Source of the DNA: Caulochytrium protostelioides
Taxonomy: Eukaryota; Chytridiomycota; Caulochytriomycetes; Caulochytriales; Caulochytriaceae
Length of the DNA stretch: 64,000 nt
Assembly (NCBI GenBank): GCA_003615045.1
Contig: ML014111.1
Span: 124,001 to 188,000 of the forward strand
Reading direction: 5' to 3'
Of the stretch, positions 1 to 8,802 are shown piece by piece; positions within the stretch are counted from its first letter, which is position 1, and every line of letters starts with the position of its first letter. The position numbers and the translations under genes were made by a program. The notes under the pieces are model-generated. The model was given only the letters and a program-made list of their open reading frames with translations. It did no database searches and was not told the origin of the DNA.

Positions 1-1347
1 GACGTGCTGCTCGAGCGGACGCCGATCCAGCTCGTCTCGTTTCTCGGACGCTTTCCGCAGATCATCGTGATCGGCGAAGACGACGCCGCTGTCGGGCCGC
101 TGCCGATGTACGACGTCGTGTCACACACCTACGAAGAGATGGGCCCGCTTGGCAACCTCACGCAGTCGATCATCGACGGCTGGGAACGCCTCGGCCGCCC
201 GAAACCAGGGCCCCACGAGTTCTTTGTGAACGGCAAGCTGCCGGACCTCTGGAAGCCGACGCCGCCGTCGAAGCCGCGGCTGAAGCGGCGCGACGAAACG
301 TTGGCTATCGGCAGCATGAGCGACGATGTGCCGGTGCCGGCAGCACCGGAGACTGGCGATGCCGTGCCGGGTGCCGGTGCGGATCCGACCGTCCTCGTCA
401 TGGGCAAGGCGGTGCCCGCGGACGCCGCGTCGCCGTCGACGCCGCCAGGGCGCTCGCATCTGGTGAAGCGCGAGCTGCAGAAGCACGGCAAGCTCGTGCT
501 GGATGTGGACACGACGCCCCCGCGCGACCGCTCGCTGGGCTGGCAGAAGGATGCGCACAAGAACCTGCCCGGGTTCCGCTTGATGGCGACCACGTTCCCG
601 GACGCCGAATGGTATTTCATGATCGACGACGATACGTACGTGTTCCACTCGAACCTGAAGCGCCTGCTTGCCAAGTATAACCCGAACGACCGCCACTACA
701 TCGGGACCATCACGATCTTTGTCGGGTGCGACAACGTTCAGGAGTGGGGCGCCGGGCCCGACTTTGCGCACGGCGGCGCGGGCATCCTCGTGAGCCGCGG
801 CGCGATGAACCGCATGATGACTGGCATCGACTACTGCATCGGGCGGTACCAGACGTGCTGGGCCGGCGACATCCGTACGGCGCTGTGCATGCGCGACCAC
901 GGGATCAAGCTCGAGCCGTCCAATCAGTTCCACAAGGAGAACCCGGGCAGCCGCAACTGGCAGTATCCGGACAACCCCTGCGACGAGCCCATCACATTCC
1001 ACCACCTCTCGGTCGCGCAGGTCCAGCTGCTGTACCTGTACGAGTCGCGCTTCCTCGCCAAGCACCCGGGCCAGCCCTACACGCTCGGCGACGTGCTCGC
1101 GGACTGGGAGACCGACCGCGTCGTGCCGAACCAGGACCGCCCGGGCAACGACATCGCCTCGCTCCGCACCGAGACGCCCAAGCTCTGCCGCACCGCGTGC
1201 ATTGACAAGTCCGGCTGCGTCGCTTGGTCCTGGGTCGACCATGGCTGCTACTTGAAGAAGTCCATCTCGGCGCCGGTTGAGCGCAAGGACGCTGCGTCGG
1301 GCGTGCTGCCTCAAAAGTACCAGTGCCGCCGCTCCCCATCGATCTGA
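1..1347 (+). CDS. GT31 family glycosyltransferase with C-terminal Apple/PAN-like module (5' end missing)
   Basis: The frame is open to the window edge, so the N-terminus, with any signal anchor, is absent. Seen: the sugar-nucleotide/metal motif YFMIDDDTYVF (Asp triplet about residue 208 of the fragment), then GGAGILVS, then WAGDIRTALCMRDHG, then ITFHHLS, in the order found in C1GALT1/Fringe-like GT31 enzymes. The last 60 residues hold a cysteine pattern (CRTACIDKSGCVAWSW, then CYLKK and YQCRR) like the Apple/PAN-type tails of fungal GT31 proteins. GT31 members transfer Gal, GlcNAc or related sugars from UDP-sugars in the Golgi lumen; the acceptor cannot be told from sequence. A stretch rich in Pro, Ala and Val (about residues 105-150) precedes the catalytic core. 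It is transcribed toward RMT2, 718 bp away. Confidence 0.85.
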   Translation, partial: DVLLERTPIQLVSFLGRFPQIIVIGEDDAAVGPLPMYDVVSHTYEEMGPLGNLTQSIIDGWERLGRPKPGPHEFFVNGKLPDLWKPTPPSKPRLKRRDETLAIGSMSDDVPVPAAPETGDAVPGAGADPTVLVMGKAVPADAASPSTPPGRSHLVKRELQKHGKLVLDVDTTPPRDRSLGWQKDAHKNLPGFRLMATTFPDAEWYFMIDDDTYVFHSNLKRLLAKYNPNDRHYIGTITIFVGCDNVQEWGAGPDFAHGGAGILVSRGAMNRMMTGIDYCIGRYQTCWAGDIRTALCMRDHGIKLEPSNQFHKENPGSRNWQYPDNPCDEPITFHHLSVAQVQLLYLYESRFLAKHPGQPYTLGDVLADWETDRVVPNQDRPGNDIASLRTETPKLCRTACIDKSGCVAWSWVDHGCYLKKSISAPVERKDAASGVLPQKYQCRRSPSI

Positions 1348-2065
1348 TCGGAGTTGGGGTCGCGTTTTTCTGGCATGTTGGCCCTCACGATATGCGGTCT
1401 GCGATATGCAGTACGCGACATACAGTATGCAGCACGCAATATGCAAGAGTTATCGCAGCGTCTGCTCCCAAGAGGCCTGCGCTTCTTATAGTTTTTCCTA
1501 ATCCCGTGATAACGTTGTGTCCATCTGGGGGTCAATCGAGTGGGCCGCGACGGCGATCTTCTGCTATCAGCTCACATGGGGAGGGCTGAGGCGTACGGGA
1601 CAATGAAAAAAAAAAAATTGAATCGAAGGCGGCAGCCCGTGGCGGGGGATGGGCGGAGGCTCGTCGACGAGTACGTCAGAGACATCCTGGATGGCCGCAC
1701 GAGCGTTCAAACCGTTAAAGATGATCATCGCGGACGATCCCAGATAGGTTGACTATGTGGAGAACGCCGTGAATTGGCTTTAGTATGGCAGGCCTGATCG
1801 CTGGAAGATACGTCAGTATTGGATCCCGCTGATACGACCAGGGACCATCCCGGAAAATAAAGGTTTCCGAAACTCCGACACCTCTGACATAGACCCCGTA
1901 TCACTGGACCACCGTGCATGACCGCCGCCGCTGCCCATCACGATATCTTAATCTCGACATTGACCATTACTTTCCGATATCGACCTCGATTGATACTCAG
2001 AGAACGCACAAACCAAACCAAAAAAAGAGCCGCCGGAGACTTGCTGTCTGAGACCGGCTGATACC
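1348..2065. other. Intergenic region, GT31 to RMT2
   Basis: No gene seen. It holds a run of degenerate short repeats around ATATGCAGTA and CATACAGTATGC (1388-1443), a 10-A run near 1606, and AT-richer sequence from about 1740 to 2030 that should carry the RMT2 promoter. Confidence 0.5.
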
Positions 2066-3325
2066 ATGACCACGGACACGCTGGCGCCGCAAGCGCACGC
2101 CGGCATGACGGCGGCCGAGGCCGTGATGGCGCAGCTCGTGCCGCTCGTGCTGTCCGGCACTGACGCGAGCGAGGCGATCCGCGGCGTGCTCCGCGCCGCG
2201 GTCACCCAGCACGCCGCGCTGCCGCCGACGCTCTTCCACGACGCCGTGCCCGCGGCGCTGCTGCCGCTCGCGTGGCTGCCCGCTGCGGACCGCTGGCCCG
2301 GCGCGACGCTGCTCCACCTCGCGGCGCACGCCGGCAACCAGGCGACCGTCACGTTCCTGCTGCGCGAGGGCGCGCCGTGGAACGCCGTCACGCTGTCGAG
2401 ATACTCGGTCGGCGAGGCGGCGCGCGCCGCCGGCCACGCGGCGCTCTACCAGTTCCTGGTGGAGGAAGGCGCGCGCACCGAGATGCTCATGACCGCCCTC
2501 GAGGCCGCGCAGGCCCACGCGTCGGACGCCTCCGATAACGACGACGGTGCCTCGGCGGCCGCGCCGCCACCACACGGCGGCGACGCCGACGACGCCGACA
2601 TGACGGACGCCGTGATGGAGGACGCCGCGGCGCCCGCGTCGAAACCGCCGTCCAAGCTGAAGCTGAAGCCGCACGACGCGCTGCAGGCGACGTTCCTAGC
2701 GAAGCCGCTGCGGTACGTGGACGCGAACACGCTCGTGGACGACGAGAACAACGGCGTCATGATGGGATGGGAGGCGCCGCTGATGGCGCGGCATGCGGCG
2801 GTGATTGCGCCGACGCCCGGACGGCGCGTCCTGAATGTCGGGTTCGGCCTCGGGCTCGTCGACACGGCGCTCCAGCACCACCAGCCCGCGCAGCACGTGA
2901 TCATCGAAGCCCACCCGGATGTGTACGCCAAGATGCAGCGCGACGGGTGGCTCAGCCGCCCCGGCGTCGAGGTCTACTTTGGCACGTGGCAGGACGTGCT
3001 GCCGACCCTCGGTGTGTTCGACGGCATCTTCTTCGACACGTTCTCGGAGCACTACGCGGACCTGAAGGCCTTCCACGACGAGATGATCAACCACCTGGAC
3101 GGCGACGGCATCTACTCTTTCTTCAACGGGCTGGCCGGGACCAACCCCTTTTTCCACGACGTAGCCTGCGACGTGGCCCAGGCCGATCTCGCCGACCTCG
3201 GGCTCGCCACGCATTTTGAGGTGATGCCCGTGGCGGAGCTCGGCGACGCCACGTGGCAAGGGCTGGCGCGGGCGTACTGGTCGCTGCCCGAGTACCGGCT
3301 GCCGATCTGCCGCTTCGCCATGTAG
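2066..3325 (+). CDS. RMT2: Protein arginine N-methyltransferase 2 (Rmt2-like)
   Basis: 419 aa, close to yeast Rmt2. The ATG has a good context (ATACCATGA). Residues about 78-136 form ankyrin-like repeats (GATLLHLAAHAGNQATVTFLL), as in Rmt2 orthologues. From about residue 210 comes the Rossmann methyltransferase: motif I VLNVGFGLGLVD at residue 255, the acidic motif HVIIEAHPDVY about residue 279, then FGTWQDVLP and FDGIFFDTFSEHY. In yeast this family methylates the delta nitrogen of an internal arginine in ribosomal protein uL11 (Rpl12), using S-adenosylmethionine. An acidic, low-complexity linker (about 150-195) separates the two parts. It is convergent with ALG7; the two stop codons are 6 bp apart. 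Confidence 0.93.
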   Translation: MTTDTLAPQAHAGMTAAEAVMAQLVPLVLSGTDASEAIRGVLRAAVTQHAALPPTLFHDAVPAALLPLAWLPAADRWPGATLLHLAAHAGNQATVTFLLREGAPWNAVTLSRYSVGEAARAAGHAALYQFLVEEGARTEMLMTALEAAQAHASDASDNDDGASAAAPPPHGGDADDADMTDAVMEDAAAPASKPPSKLKLKPHDALQATFLAKPLRYVDANTLVDDENNGVMMGWEAPLMARHAAVIAPTPGRRVLNVGFGLGLVDTALQHHQPAQHVIIEAHPDVYAKMQRDGWLSRPGVEVYFGTWQDVLPTLGVFDGIFFDTFSEHYADLKAFHDEMINHLDGDGIYSFFNGLAGTNPFFHDVACDVAQADLADLGLATHFEVMPVAELGDATWQGLARAYWSLPEYRLPICRFAM

Positions 3326-3331
3326 TTTCGT

Positions 3332-5224
3332 TTAGAAAATGTAGTGCGCCAGGCCATAGCGGACGCCGAGGCCGACGACCGAGCAGCCGATCTGGACGGC
3401 CGCAAACGTCCGCGCCAGCTGCGGCTCGGTCATGGGGCCGCGCCACACGAGCAGCAGGTTGAGGATCGTCAGGTTCGAGCACGAGACCCACGCGCCGCTC
3501 GCCGCGTCCGTTTCCACGTCCACGAGGCGCAGCAGCCGCAGGACGTGCAGCATCAGCCGGCCGAGCGGGCCGATGTCCCGCACCGAGCACCGGCTCGGGA
3601 AGAGCAGCACCGTGGTGCGCTCCGTCAGGGCCGGGCTCGCGGGCGGCGTCTCGTCGGCGCCGTTCAGCCGCGCGGCCGCGGCGGCAGCCGTCGCGCTGGT
3701 GGGCGTCGTCGGCGTCGGGATGGCCGCGGCGCCCCATCGCAGGTCGGCGGGCGACGGCGAGCCCGGCGAGAGGGACGACGCGGTCGCGGCGGCCACGAGG
3801 CGGTGGCGCAGCGAGGGGGTGCTGGTCGTCGCGTTAGGCGTCGCGGACGGCGAGATCGCAGCGCGGGACAAGCCGGCGGCAGTGACGGCAGCGACGGCGG
3901 CGCCCTCGAGCGGCGAGATCGCGTCGTCGACCACGATGGGCCGCGGCATGCGGTGCCGCGGGCACTCGACAAAGCGAAACAGTTGCGGGCACGAGTAGAC
4001 AAAGTTGAAGATCTGCGGCATCATGAAGAGCATGACAGTCTTGCTGAAGTTGCCGAGAATCCCGACGACGGCGAAGGCCATCCCGGCAAAGTAGGTGAAG
4101 GTGTCACCGCCGAAGCAGCGTGCCGGGTACCGGTTGTGCGCGAGGTAGCCGGCGGTGACGCCGATCAGGGGCAGCAGCAGATACAGGCTGAGGAGATGGC
4201 CGTCGCGCGCCGAGGGGTTCTGGACCATGAACCACAGGTTATTGAGCGCGAGCGACGCGCCGATGATGAGGGCCTGCAGGCCCTCGACGCCGTTGATTCC
4301 GGCGATGATGTTGATGGCGTTGGTGCTAAAGATGACGAGGGCGACCATGTAGGCGTAGTACGCGGCGCCGAGGTGGACGAGGTGGCGTCCGAGCACGGCG
4401 CGCAGCGGCCACGGCACGATGATGTCGGTGGTGTTGAAGGTCACATAGTAGACCATCAGCAGCGGCAGCGAGGCGAACACGGGCAGCCAGATCTTGACGC
4501 GCCAGCGGATGTCGAGAATGTCGTCGGCGAAGCCGAGCAGCAGCATGCTGAACAGCGCGAGGAGCCCGCCCAGCAGCTGCGCGAGCTTGCGGTGCGGGAA
4601 AGGGTCGGCCTGGGCGTAGGCGTGGGCATGGCCGTCCATGCCGGACAGCGCAGCGGCGGCGGCGGCGACGGCGGCATCGGCGGCATCGACGGCTGACGAG
4701 CCGACGGGCAGCGGGGGGCCGATGTGGCCCGAGGTGAACCAGGGTGCGAAGGGGACCGGAATAAACAGAAACATCAGAATAAAGAAGATGGCGCCCACGA
4801 CGACGCCCATGCTCTCGGGGCTATCAAGCGCCGAAAGCCGAAGGCGGCGCATGATGACGAGCCCGGCGCACCAGGCGGTACAGCACAAGACGGACGGGTG
4901 AGTATGAACGGCGTCGATCTCCCGATCCGGGCGTCGGAACGGCGATTCTTCTCGCCTCGCGGGGGATGCGAGGATGGCCCGTGAGAACGCCACTTACACC
5001 CGTGGACGGTGCGGCTTGAGGAGGTCGTGGCCATAGCATCCCTTCTCAAGAAAGAGCGGCGCGACAAGGGGAATGGCGGTGTGGGTGGCGAGCGCGCCAA
5101 TGAGGGCCAGCACGGCCGAGACGGCCAAGGCGCTGTGCGGCAGCGCAATCACCAGTAGCACGATCAGGCCGACGGCCGTCGCGACCACGCGCGGCTGCGC
5201 CGGCCGGAATCGTCGGCGCGTCAT
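3332..5224 (-). CDS. ALG7: UDP-GlcNAc:dolichyl-phosphate GlcNAc-1-phosphotransferase (Alg7/DPAGT1)
   Basis: Two exons: 5224-4998 and 4820-3332 (minus strand), intron 4997-4821 with GTAAGT donor and GATAG acceptor; spliced length 571 aa. The junction restores RPRVPESMG, matching the family pattern in the first loop. The enzyme makes GlcNAc-PP-dolichol at the ER membrane, the first step of N-glycan precursor synthesis and the tunicamycin target. Seen: many membrane segments, the active-site stretch GFADDILDIRWRVK, GDTFTYFAGMAFAVVGILG, and CPRHRMPRP. Odd: after PRHRMPRP there is an extra Ala/Ser/Thr/Pro-rich insertion of roughly 120 residues before the conserved C-terminal helices; human DPAGT1 is 408 aa. 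An imperfect CAG array lies about 155-240 bp upstream of the ATG. Confidence 0.95.
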
Positions 5225-5377
5225 CGCCCGCCAGCGGCGCTTGCGCGTCTCTGGGAGGGCGGAGCGCCTCTGCGGGTCCTTCTCGCCCGCGCTCTCTCAG
5301 AATCGGAAATCAAAGCGAGTCGTCGCCGTCGAAGCCGCGTCGAGACCGAAGAGAGCCGGCGGCGGCGGTCCAGTCGG

Positions 5378-5462
5378 CAGCAGCAGCAGCAGCAGCAACA
5401 GCAGTAGCAGTAGCAGCAGCAGCAGCAGCAGCAGCAGCACCAGCAGCAGCAGTGGCAGCAGT
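5378..5462. repeat. Imperfect CAG/CTG trinucleotide array
   Basis: CAG-rich array interrupted by CAA, TAG, CAC and TGG; the longest pure run is 8 CAG (5414-5437). It lies upstream of ALG7, where the sense strand reads CTG. Confidence 0.9.
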
Positions 5463-6120
5463 GACACAATCGGCTCTCACGAGAGACGGCAAGTGAGAGA
5501 CGCCAACGCGCGGTATGGCCGTATGAGCCTCCCGGCCGTGAGCACCCGAGATAAGCGTCGACGCGCGCCCCAGGGACCCGGCGATCCCGTGATCCGCGCG
5601 GTGGCCGCGGCCGCGACCGGCCCGCAGCCACGCGCGCCGGCCAGGGGGCTGGGACGGCGCAGGTGGCCGCGGTAGGATCGGCCGACCCCGAGGCACCGGC
5701 GTGAGGGTGCCGACGGCGGCACCGCTCGGCGTTGGCGGTGCTCGGGCGGCTTGGATCGGCGGTCCCGGCGGGGGAAGGGCGGCGCGCGGCGCGCGGCGCG
5801 CGGCGAGGGTCGGCGAGGGTCGGCGAGGTCCGGCGCCCGCGCCGCATGGGTCCGCCCCCCGCGCGAGCGCCGCCCGCCACGGCGCGGCCGCGCCCCCGGC
5901 CGGGGGGCGGCGCCGTGGGCGCCTGCCGACCACGCGGCGGCCGCCGCCGCCGCCGATGGCGACCGTCCCGGGGCCGCCCACGGCACCCCGCAGGACGGCC
6001 ACCTGCTGCGGCGCTGCCCCAAGGCTTTCCCCGTGATTCTCATTCTCTCATTCTCTCTCTCGTTAATGGATGCAGACATCAGCGCCGCGCTATCGGAGTT
6101 GGCGGTCGCCTCCGCGGCGT
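5463..6120. other. Intergenic region between ALG7 and the coiled-coil gene
   Basis: Very GC-rich, with long chance frames on both strands and no supportable gene. A pyrimidine tract at 6031-6066 (CCGTGATTCTC then CT-rich then CTCGTTAA) has an inverted near-copy at 58507-58539. Confidence 0.4.
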
Positions 6121-6721
6121 CTACGCGTCGTCGGGCGCGACGCGGGCAAACGCCGCGAGGCCGGCCAGCTGGGCGCGCAGGGCCTGGAGGGGCGCGGCGG
6201 CGGCCACGAGGTGGCGGAGGCCCTGCTCGGCGTCGCGGACGACGGCGCGCGCCGTGGCGTCGGCGGCGTCGGCCTGCGCCTGCGCCGCCGCCAGCACCTG
6301 CTGGTCGTGGGCGGCCTGGTCGCGCAGCACGCGGTGGTCCGCGGCGAGCGCCGCGTGGCGGGCGCCGAGCTGCCGGTGCGCCGCCTCGAGCTGCGCATGC
6401 GCGGAGGCGTGCGCGGCGACGGCGGCGCGCTGCTCGGCGGCCTGCGCGTCCGCCCACGCGGCGTGGTCCGCCAGCAGCTGCGCGCGCTCCCGGGCCCACG
6501 TCGCCGCGTCGGCTGCCCGGGCCGCCGCGAGCGCCGCGCGGTCGTGCTCGCCGTGCGCCACCAGCGTCGTCAGCGTCGCGACCTGCGCCGTCAGCCGCCG
6601 GATCTGGTGCCGCAGCTCGAGCACCTGGCTCGTGTGCTGCTGCGGATCCCGCGGCGGCGCCGGCGCCACGCGGTCGGCATCACGGCCACCAGCGCCGTCA
6701 CTGCCGTCGTCGTCGTCGTCG

Positions 6722-6758
<37 letters not shown>

Positions 6759-7047
6759 GCTGCGGCCGCTCGCGATGTCGCTGGGAGGGGGACGCGCTCG
6801 CACGCCGCGGCGGATGAGCGTCGCGCTGCAGCGTCGCCGCCCACGCCTCATGCGCGCCGTGGTCCTCCATCACGATGTCGCGCTGCAGCCAGCCCTCGGT
6901 CAGGCGATCGTCGCGGGGCCGATCGCGCACGGCGTCGCGATCGATCGTCCCGGAACGGCGTCGGGCCTGCTGAGACGGCGCGTCCGCCACGGCGCGGCCG
7001 TCGCGGTGGACGCGCGCATCGTAGGCCTCCTGGATGCGTGGCACGTC

Positions 7048-7078
<31 letters not shown>

Positions 7079-7518
7079 GCGTCATCATCGAGGGCAGCGG
7101 CGGCGGCGGCGGCGTGCGGCAGATCGTCGTCCACGCTCGGATCGGCCGGGTCCAGAGCAGACCCGAGGCCGGTAGGGCCGCTGGCGGCGTGCCGGGGCCG
7201 GGGCCCGCGCGGCGTCCGCGGCGTCCGCGGCGTGGCAGACGTCGGCGGCCGCTGATACGGCGACGGCGTGGTCCGGCGGCGCAGCGGCGGGAGTTCGGTG
7301 GCCGCGAGCAGCACAGTCCGGGGCCGGCGGGCGCTGCGGACGGCGGTCGCTGCGGCGCTGCCGCGCGCGCGCCGGGCCGGCGGCGACGGCGACGGCGACG
7401 GCGCGGGTGATCGGGCGACCGCGGGCGGCGAGGGCGTCCGCGACCGCGGGGGCGGCGGGTGGCCGGCCGGCCAGGCCGCCGCTGTCGCACGGGCGGCCCG
7501 TGCTTTCCGAGGCGCCAT
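6121..7518 (-). CDS. Hypothetical coiled-coil protein with disordered acidic N-terminal half
   Basis: 465 aa from the first ATG (MAPRKARAARAT). The frame is open much further upstream, but that part reads as His/Asp/Arg low complexity and has no clear start. Residues 1-290 are Pro/Arg/Ser/Asp-rich, with an SD-repeat and an Asp run (codons GAC). The last 170 residues look like a continuous heptad coiled coil (from QVLELRHQIRRLTAQVATL to LQALRAQLAGLAAF), rich in Ala, Gln and His. No catalytic domain is recognised. The coiled-coil periodicity and sharp end support coding, but composition alone could produce an open frame in such DNA, so both gene and start are uncertain. It is divergent from the receiver-domain gene. 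Confidence 0.5.
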
Positions 7519-7929
7519 ACGCCGGGAGGCGGCAGCGGGTCCCGGACGCCCGGGGGAACGCCCGAGAGCAGCCGCTCGGGCCGGGAGACGGCCGTGCACC
7601 CTGTCCTCGGCGCGCCGAAGCCGCGATGGATCCTGCGCTGGCGCGTCGTCGTCGTCGTCGTCGTCGTCGGCCGCCGCGGTCGGGTGATGATGGTGGTGGT
7701 GATGGTGGTGGTGGTTGTTGTGGTTGTTGTGGTTGGTTCTGGCCCTGCCATGGCGCAGGGGGGGTGTCCGTGGCGGCCATGTCCGCAACGCGAGCGAAGG
7801 CGCCGGACCGTGTCTCGCCGCCTGCCGGCTGTCTGTGCGCTGTCTGTCTGTCTGTCTGTGCGCGGTCTGTGCGCTGGCGGTGGCCTGCGCACCCCATCGC
7901 GCCCCTGGCCGGTGGCGCGCCGTCCTCCA

Positions 7930-7960
<31 letters not shown>

Positions 7961-8802
7961 GCCGCCGCCACGAAGGCTTGGCGGCACCGTCGGCGTGCCG
8001 TGGCCGTGGCCGTGGCGCGCTGTTTTCTCTTGGCCCGCCCGCCCGCCCTTGAAGGGGTCTGCCGATCCCAAGGCGCGGCGGCGCCGGGGACGGCGCGGCG
8101 CGCGCCCGCGGGACCGGTCGGGGCCGCCGCGGCTGGGGGCCGCAAGCCCCCAGGGGCTGGGCCGGAGCGCGGCCGCAGCGGGGCGCCGTATGCGCGGCGC
8201 CACAGAACGATCGATCGCGCCGGGACACCTCCGGGCGATCGATCGCGCCGCAACCGGCTGCGGCCGCGATCGATCACGCCGTATCCACCGCGCCTGGACA
8301 GCCGAGCATCCGGAGAGACATCCGTGGCGACGGCGCGCTCGAGCGACGCCGTTGTGGCAGGCAGGCAGGCGCACGTCGGGTCACACCCGAGGGAACACGG
8401 ATGCTGGAAAACTCCGTCATGCCGATGCCATGAAAGCGCCGCTGGCCGAGGCCACCCGGGCTCATCGGATCTGCCGAGCTGTTGGCCTTGGACCTTCGCG
8501 CCACATCGCTACCCAACGAACGACCCCGCCGGCGCCTAAATCAATCACGACGATCTTGCCCCTGTGGATCCTGCATACCCCCGGGTTCGAGACCCCTTCG
8601 CTGGGCTGCCGCTGATCGTCCCGCACCCAGTTTGCTGCCACCGGCCTCGCTCTGGTATCCGGCGTCCCTACCATCCGGTTGCGGCGCATGCGCGGCCTGA
8701 GCTCCGGCCGTCACGGATTGGAGGAATCCTTATTCGCGGAGCCGGGCACCCGTGCGGCCGCGGAGCCGTGACGGCGTCCGGCCCGCCCATCCCGCCGGCA
8801 CC
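7519..8802. other. Divergent intergenic region with many short tandem repeats
   Basis: No gene supported. It holds a GTC run (about 7647-7672), a GGT/GAT-rich stretch (7682-7740), a TCTG tetranucleotide run (about 7838-7859), a CCG run (7930-7962), and three copies of CGATCGATCgCGCC at 8208, 8236 and 8267. Likely promoters of both flanking genes. Confidence 0.5.
8208..8280. promoter_or_regulatory. Three spaced copies of CGATCGATCrCGCC
   Basis: Copies at 8208-8221, 8236-8249 and 8267-8280 (the last with A for G), starting 28 and 31 bp apart. The core is palindromic (GATCGATC). A binding-site cluster for the divergent promoters is inference. Confidence 0.35.

Noticed and set aside
121-1446. 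441-codon frame opposite the GT31 gene
   Set aside because: Antisense to a clear catalytic domain; no recognisable motif.
3344-4696. 450-codon plus-strand frame opposite ALG7
   Set aside because: Arg/Asp/Gly-rich with no family features; ALG7 on the other strand is unmistakable. It is a composition artefact.
8575-8605. GGGTTCGAGACCCC resembling a tRNA T-arm/B box
   Set aside because: The T stem pairs poorly, and no A box or acceptor stem is found upstream.
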